A DNA stretch of 64,000 nucleotides, from positions 47,846-111,845 of the forward strand of contig DVIV01000009.1 of NCBI GenBank assembly GCA_018710985.1. Reading direction: 5' to 3'. The translations under genes and the position numbers were made by a program. Position 1 is the stretch's first letter. Every line of letters begins with the position of its first letter. The DNA is from Candidatus Limiplasma pullicola. Its GTDB lineage: Bacteria; Bacillota; Clostridia; Christensenellales; Aristaeellaceae. Below are positions 62,194-64,000 of the stretch, piece after piece. The notes beneath the pieces were generated by a model. The model ran no database searches. It was given only the letters and a program-made list of their open reading frames with translations, and was not told the DNA's origin.

Positions 62194-63387
62194 TCAGCGC
62201 CTCCCGTATTTCCGCATGACCAGAATGATCACCACCGCCAGCACCACGATGATGCCGATGCCCGTCAGGCCCCATTTGGTTTCGGTCTTGACGGTGATGC
62301 GAAACTCGGCGCTGTCGCTGGCGTCGCTGCTGCTGGCGGTGAGGGTGGTCACGTAGTCGCCGGACATGGCCTCCTCGCCGGGGGTGATATAGGCGGTGGT
62401 TTCCACCGTGGCGCCCGGCTCAATCACGTCGATGGTTTCGGTGGAGAAGCGCACGTTCCAGCCGCTGGGCGCGCTGGAGGTGAGGTTGACGTTGGTCAGG
62501 TCGCTGTTGCCGGTGTTGGTCAGGCTCAGCTGCACGGAGCTCTCCTGATTGGCGTAGGCATCCAGGCTCAGCCGACCGCTGGGGGTGGACAGGTCCATCG
62601 CGTAGGAGCCGGTGATGGTCACCGACAGGTCGATGGTCATGCTTTCGCTGACCGAGGTGGCGGTGCAGGGAATCTCATAGGTGCCCGCCTCGATGTTTTC
62701 CGGCGGCGTCACGGAGATGTCCACAGCCTGCGTGGTGCGCGCCTCCACGTCCAGCGCGGCGACCTTGGTGGTTTCGCCTGACGGCAGGAAGCTCACCTGC
62801 CAGCCCGTGGGCGCGTTGGCCGTGAAGGAATAGGTCTGGCTGGAAAGCGTGTTGTTGATCAACGTGGCGCTGAAGGTGAAGGCCGTATCCGCGTCGCCCT
62901 CCTGCGAGGGATATTCCACCGTGAAGCTGCTCTCGCCGATTTCCTCGGCGCTGACGGTGAGGGTAAGGTCCATCGTATCGGAAATGCTCTGTCCCTCCGC
63001 CTTCAGCCGGATGGTATAATCCCCGTCGGCGGCATCCAGCGGCACGTCCACCGCAAAGGTCACGCTGTCGTCGGTCTGCTCATTTTTCACATGGACCACG
63101 CTGACCTGCTTGCTGCTGGCGCTGAAGGAGCCCTCCCAGCCCTCGGGAATCTCCTCCACCGAAAGGGTGACGTCCTGTGAGGCGCCGCTGTAGTTGTCCA
63201 GGCTCAAGGGAAAGGTCAGGCTGTCGCCCGCCTTTACGGTCATGGCGGGATACTGCGTGCTCAGCTCAAGGTAGGGGGCCGCAGCCTTGGTATCGACCGC
63301 TTCCGCCGCGGCGCAGGATACCAGCAGCAACAGGGCTGCCGTCAGGGCGGCTACACGGGTGAATGTGCGAATGCTTCTGTCCTTCAT
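62194..63387 (-). CDS. secreted membrane-anchored NEW3-domain protein
   Basis: 397 residues. A signal peptide (TRVAALTAALLLLVSCAAAEAV) precedes three repeats of the NEW3/alpha-galactosidase-like immunoglobulin-type domain (about 40-145, 150-255 and 265-350). Each carries the SGDYTIRLKAEG, AGTYEIPCTATS or SGDYVTTLTASS motif. A C-terminal span (GIGIIVVLAVVIILV) is followed by RKYGRR. NEW3 proteins sit with ABC-2 exporters of unknown substrate, presumably as an extracellular ligand-binding or assembly subunit. AGGAG lies 8 bases before ATG 63387. Confidence 0.88.
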   Translation of the reverse strand: MKDRSIRTFTRVAALTAALLLLVSCAAAEAVDTKAAAPYLELSTQYPAMTVKAGDSLTFPLSLDNYSGASQDVTLSVEEIPEGWEGSFSASSKQVSVVHVKNEQTDDSVTFAVDVPLDAADGDYTIRLKAEGQSISDTMDLTLTVSAEEIGESSFTVEYPSQEGDADTAFTFSATLINNTLSSQTYSFTANAPTGWQVSFLPSGETTKVAALDVEARTTQAVDISVTPPENIEAGTYEIPCTATSVSESMTIDLSVTITGSYAMDLSTPSGRLSLDAYANQESSVQLSLTNTGNSDLTNVNLTSSAPSGWNVRFSTETIDVIEPGATVETTAYITPGEEAMSGDYVTTLTASSSDASDSAEFRITVKTETKWGLTGIGIIVVLAVVIILVMRKYGRR

Positions 63388-63413
63388 GTCAATCACTCCT
63401 GAGTATATTTCGC

Positions 63414-63433
63414 TGTTTGAGCGTATTCAAACA
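63414..63433. promoter_or_regulatory. inverted repeat upstream of the NEW3/ABC operon
   Basis: TGTTTGA (63414-63420), 6-base gap, TCAAACA (63427-63433): a perfect 7-bp inverted repeat. It overlaps a candidate promoter, TTGAAT-17-TATACT, whose -10 is too near the Shine-Dalgarno for an ordinary leader, so the promoter call is weak. Confidence 0.45.
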
Positions 63434-63570
63434 ATACGGCACCAAGCTATGACGGACTTAAAAACCCCCTTGAACGAATTGTGAACAATAGCGGATTTTT
63501 GTGCGAAGAAAAAGGCAGAATACGGAAAAAGCCGCCTGGGAAAAGGGCGGCACAGGAACAGAAGGAAAGG

Positions 63571-63607
63571 AAAAAACCCTCAAGCTTTTATGGCTCAAGG
63601 GTTTTTT
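63571..63607. terminator. bidirectional hairpin beside the tRNA fragment
   Basis: AAAACCCT/AGGGTTTT stem with an inner AGC/GCT; TTTTTT on the plus strand and T-run on the minus strand. On the minus strand it lies directly past the CCA end of the tRNA fragment, as expected for its original terminator. Confidence 0.75.
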
Positions 63608-63609
63608 GC

Positions 63610-63655
63610 TGGTGGAGCATAGGAGATTCGAACTCCTGACCCCAACACTGCCAGT
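63610..63655 (-). tRNA. 3' fragment of a tRNA, probably tRNA-Ala (GGC), attachment-site-like (partial)
   Basis: The minus strand shows an anticodon loop CTGGCAG (anticodon GGC), half stem TGTTG, variable loop GGGTC, T-arm AGGAG-TTCGAAT-CTCCT, the 3' acceptor strand ATGCTCC, A and CCA. The D-arm, 5' acceptor strand and 5' anticodon stem are missing. It is therefore not a functional gene. The break in the anticodon stem is a typical crossover position for tyrosine-recombinase integration. The amino-acid identity is inferred from the loop. Confidence 0.7.
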
Positions 63656-64000
63656 TATGCGCTTATGGATTATCAAGAATCAGGGAGCATCACAGAGGGC
63701 TTATTTTATAAAGATTCCCTACAAGGATAGATCATCAAAGACTATGTAAGTGTATTCTAATTACTGTCAAAACTACTGTCAAAAGTTAAATATAACTAAC
63801 TATATATTAAACCCATATATTACGGACATGTGGCATATGGGGGCAAAAGCAACCATTATTTTATAATGGGCAGACTGTCAAAGAAGCCACTTTGCATCGT
63901 AGCAAAGTGGCTTCTTGCAGTAGGAGAAAGTAGAAATACGATAAAGGTCGCCACTTGTGGAGGGCGAGTTTCTTGAGATTCATCGCAGCAAACTTGAGCT
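63656..64000. other. AT-richer end segment, probably the beginning of an integrated element
   Basis: These 345 bases have visibly lower GC than the rest of the window and no convincing gene. Three copies of ACTGTCAAA (63763-63771, 63775-63783, 63874-63882) and a perfect 15-bp hairpin (63881-63916, AAGAAGCCACTTTGC / GCAAAGTGGCTTCTT) are the only structure I see. A smaller hairpin CCATTAT/ATAATGG lies at 63853-63869. Confidence 0.6.

Noticed and set aside
63610..63690. Possibility that the tRNA at the right end is complete
   Set aside because: The sequence where the D-arm and 5' acceptor should be (63656-63685) does not pair with the 3' acceptor strand.
63501..63749. 82-codon ORF with EHRRFELLTPTLP-like peptide
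   Set aside because: Such peptides arise from translating the antisense of a tRNA; the frame crosses the tRNA fragment and has no ribosome site.

Overview
This is a GC-rich (about 60-65 % by eye), gene-dense stretch of a Firmicutes-type chromosome, most likely from an anaerobic gut member of the class Clostridia. The reasons are strong Shine-Dalgarno sites (AAGGAGG type), several TTG and GTG starts, formate-tetrahydrofolate ligase, FtsH, BipA and RF3, a BMP-type nucleoside ABC importer, a TtcA-like/VanW/PHP cluster, many secreted proteins with a Sec signal and Ala/Thr/Pro/Glu-rich linkers, and a CtsR-like heat-shock operator. The substrate-binding protein lacks a lipobox, which I associate loosely with Christensenellales-like lineages; that placement is a guess. 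Nothing resembling rRNA, CRISPR arrays or transposases was seen.

Layout. 1-2011 (+): tail of a sugar-type ABC permease, an alpha/beta-hydrolase esterase and a DMT exporter, converging on a large class-3 lipase (-). 3752-3988 (-): a tRNA-Glu/tRNA-Gln pair with its own consensus promoter and terminator. 4076-14038 (+): ftsH, PHP phosphoesterase, VanW/G5 protein, TtcA-like thiolase and a DUF368 lipid-carrier transporter, then (after a terminator and new promoter) fhs, an Lrp-type regulator with its aminotransferase, then CapA at 14071. 15282-16803: LysR regulator divergent from a GNAT gene across a palindrome. 16811-28024 (-): a long compact series, RF3, BipA, an unknown secreted protein, GntR/UTRA regulator, NYN/OST-HTH RNA-binding protein, NadE, Wzx-like flippase and RluA. 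28086-33384 (-): BMP nucleoside importer split into two transcription units. 33418-35276 (-): BaiN/HI0933 flavoprotein and a Cys-cluster protein.

35379-36714 (+): NusG-domain-II plus Gx-transporter pair, like EetA/EetB of extracellular electron transfer. 36803-38377 (-): secreted parvulin-like foldase. 38587-41671 (+): L,D-transpeptidase, fused ThrE exporter and a Wzy-like membrane protein. 41677-42950 (-): TrmO and a membrane-anchored unknown. 43110-44497 (+): phosphoglycolate-phosphatase-like HAD and an Hsp20 behind a CtsR-like box and a hairpin-rich leader. 44520-44749: an array of short perfect hairpins bounded by an exact 28-bp repeat. 44766-52511 (-): rpsB-tsf-pyrH-argS-trmH-HAD-glycosyltransferase; frr does not follow pyrH.

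52495-57561: a terpene-cyclase-fold protein, a 51-residue small ORF, pfkA, an AraC regulator, a membrane metallophosphoesterase and a flavin reductase. 57576-63387: a YjjG-like HAD and a two-component system that converge on a NEW3/ABC-2 export operon (-). The last 600 bases are AT-richer. They begin with a 3'-half tRNA fragment (anticodon loop to CCA) that looks like an attachment site, followed by repeated ACTGTCAAA motifs, so the window probably ends just inside an integrated mobile element.
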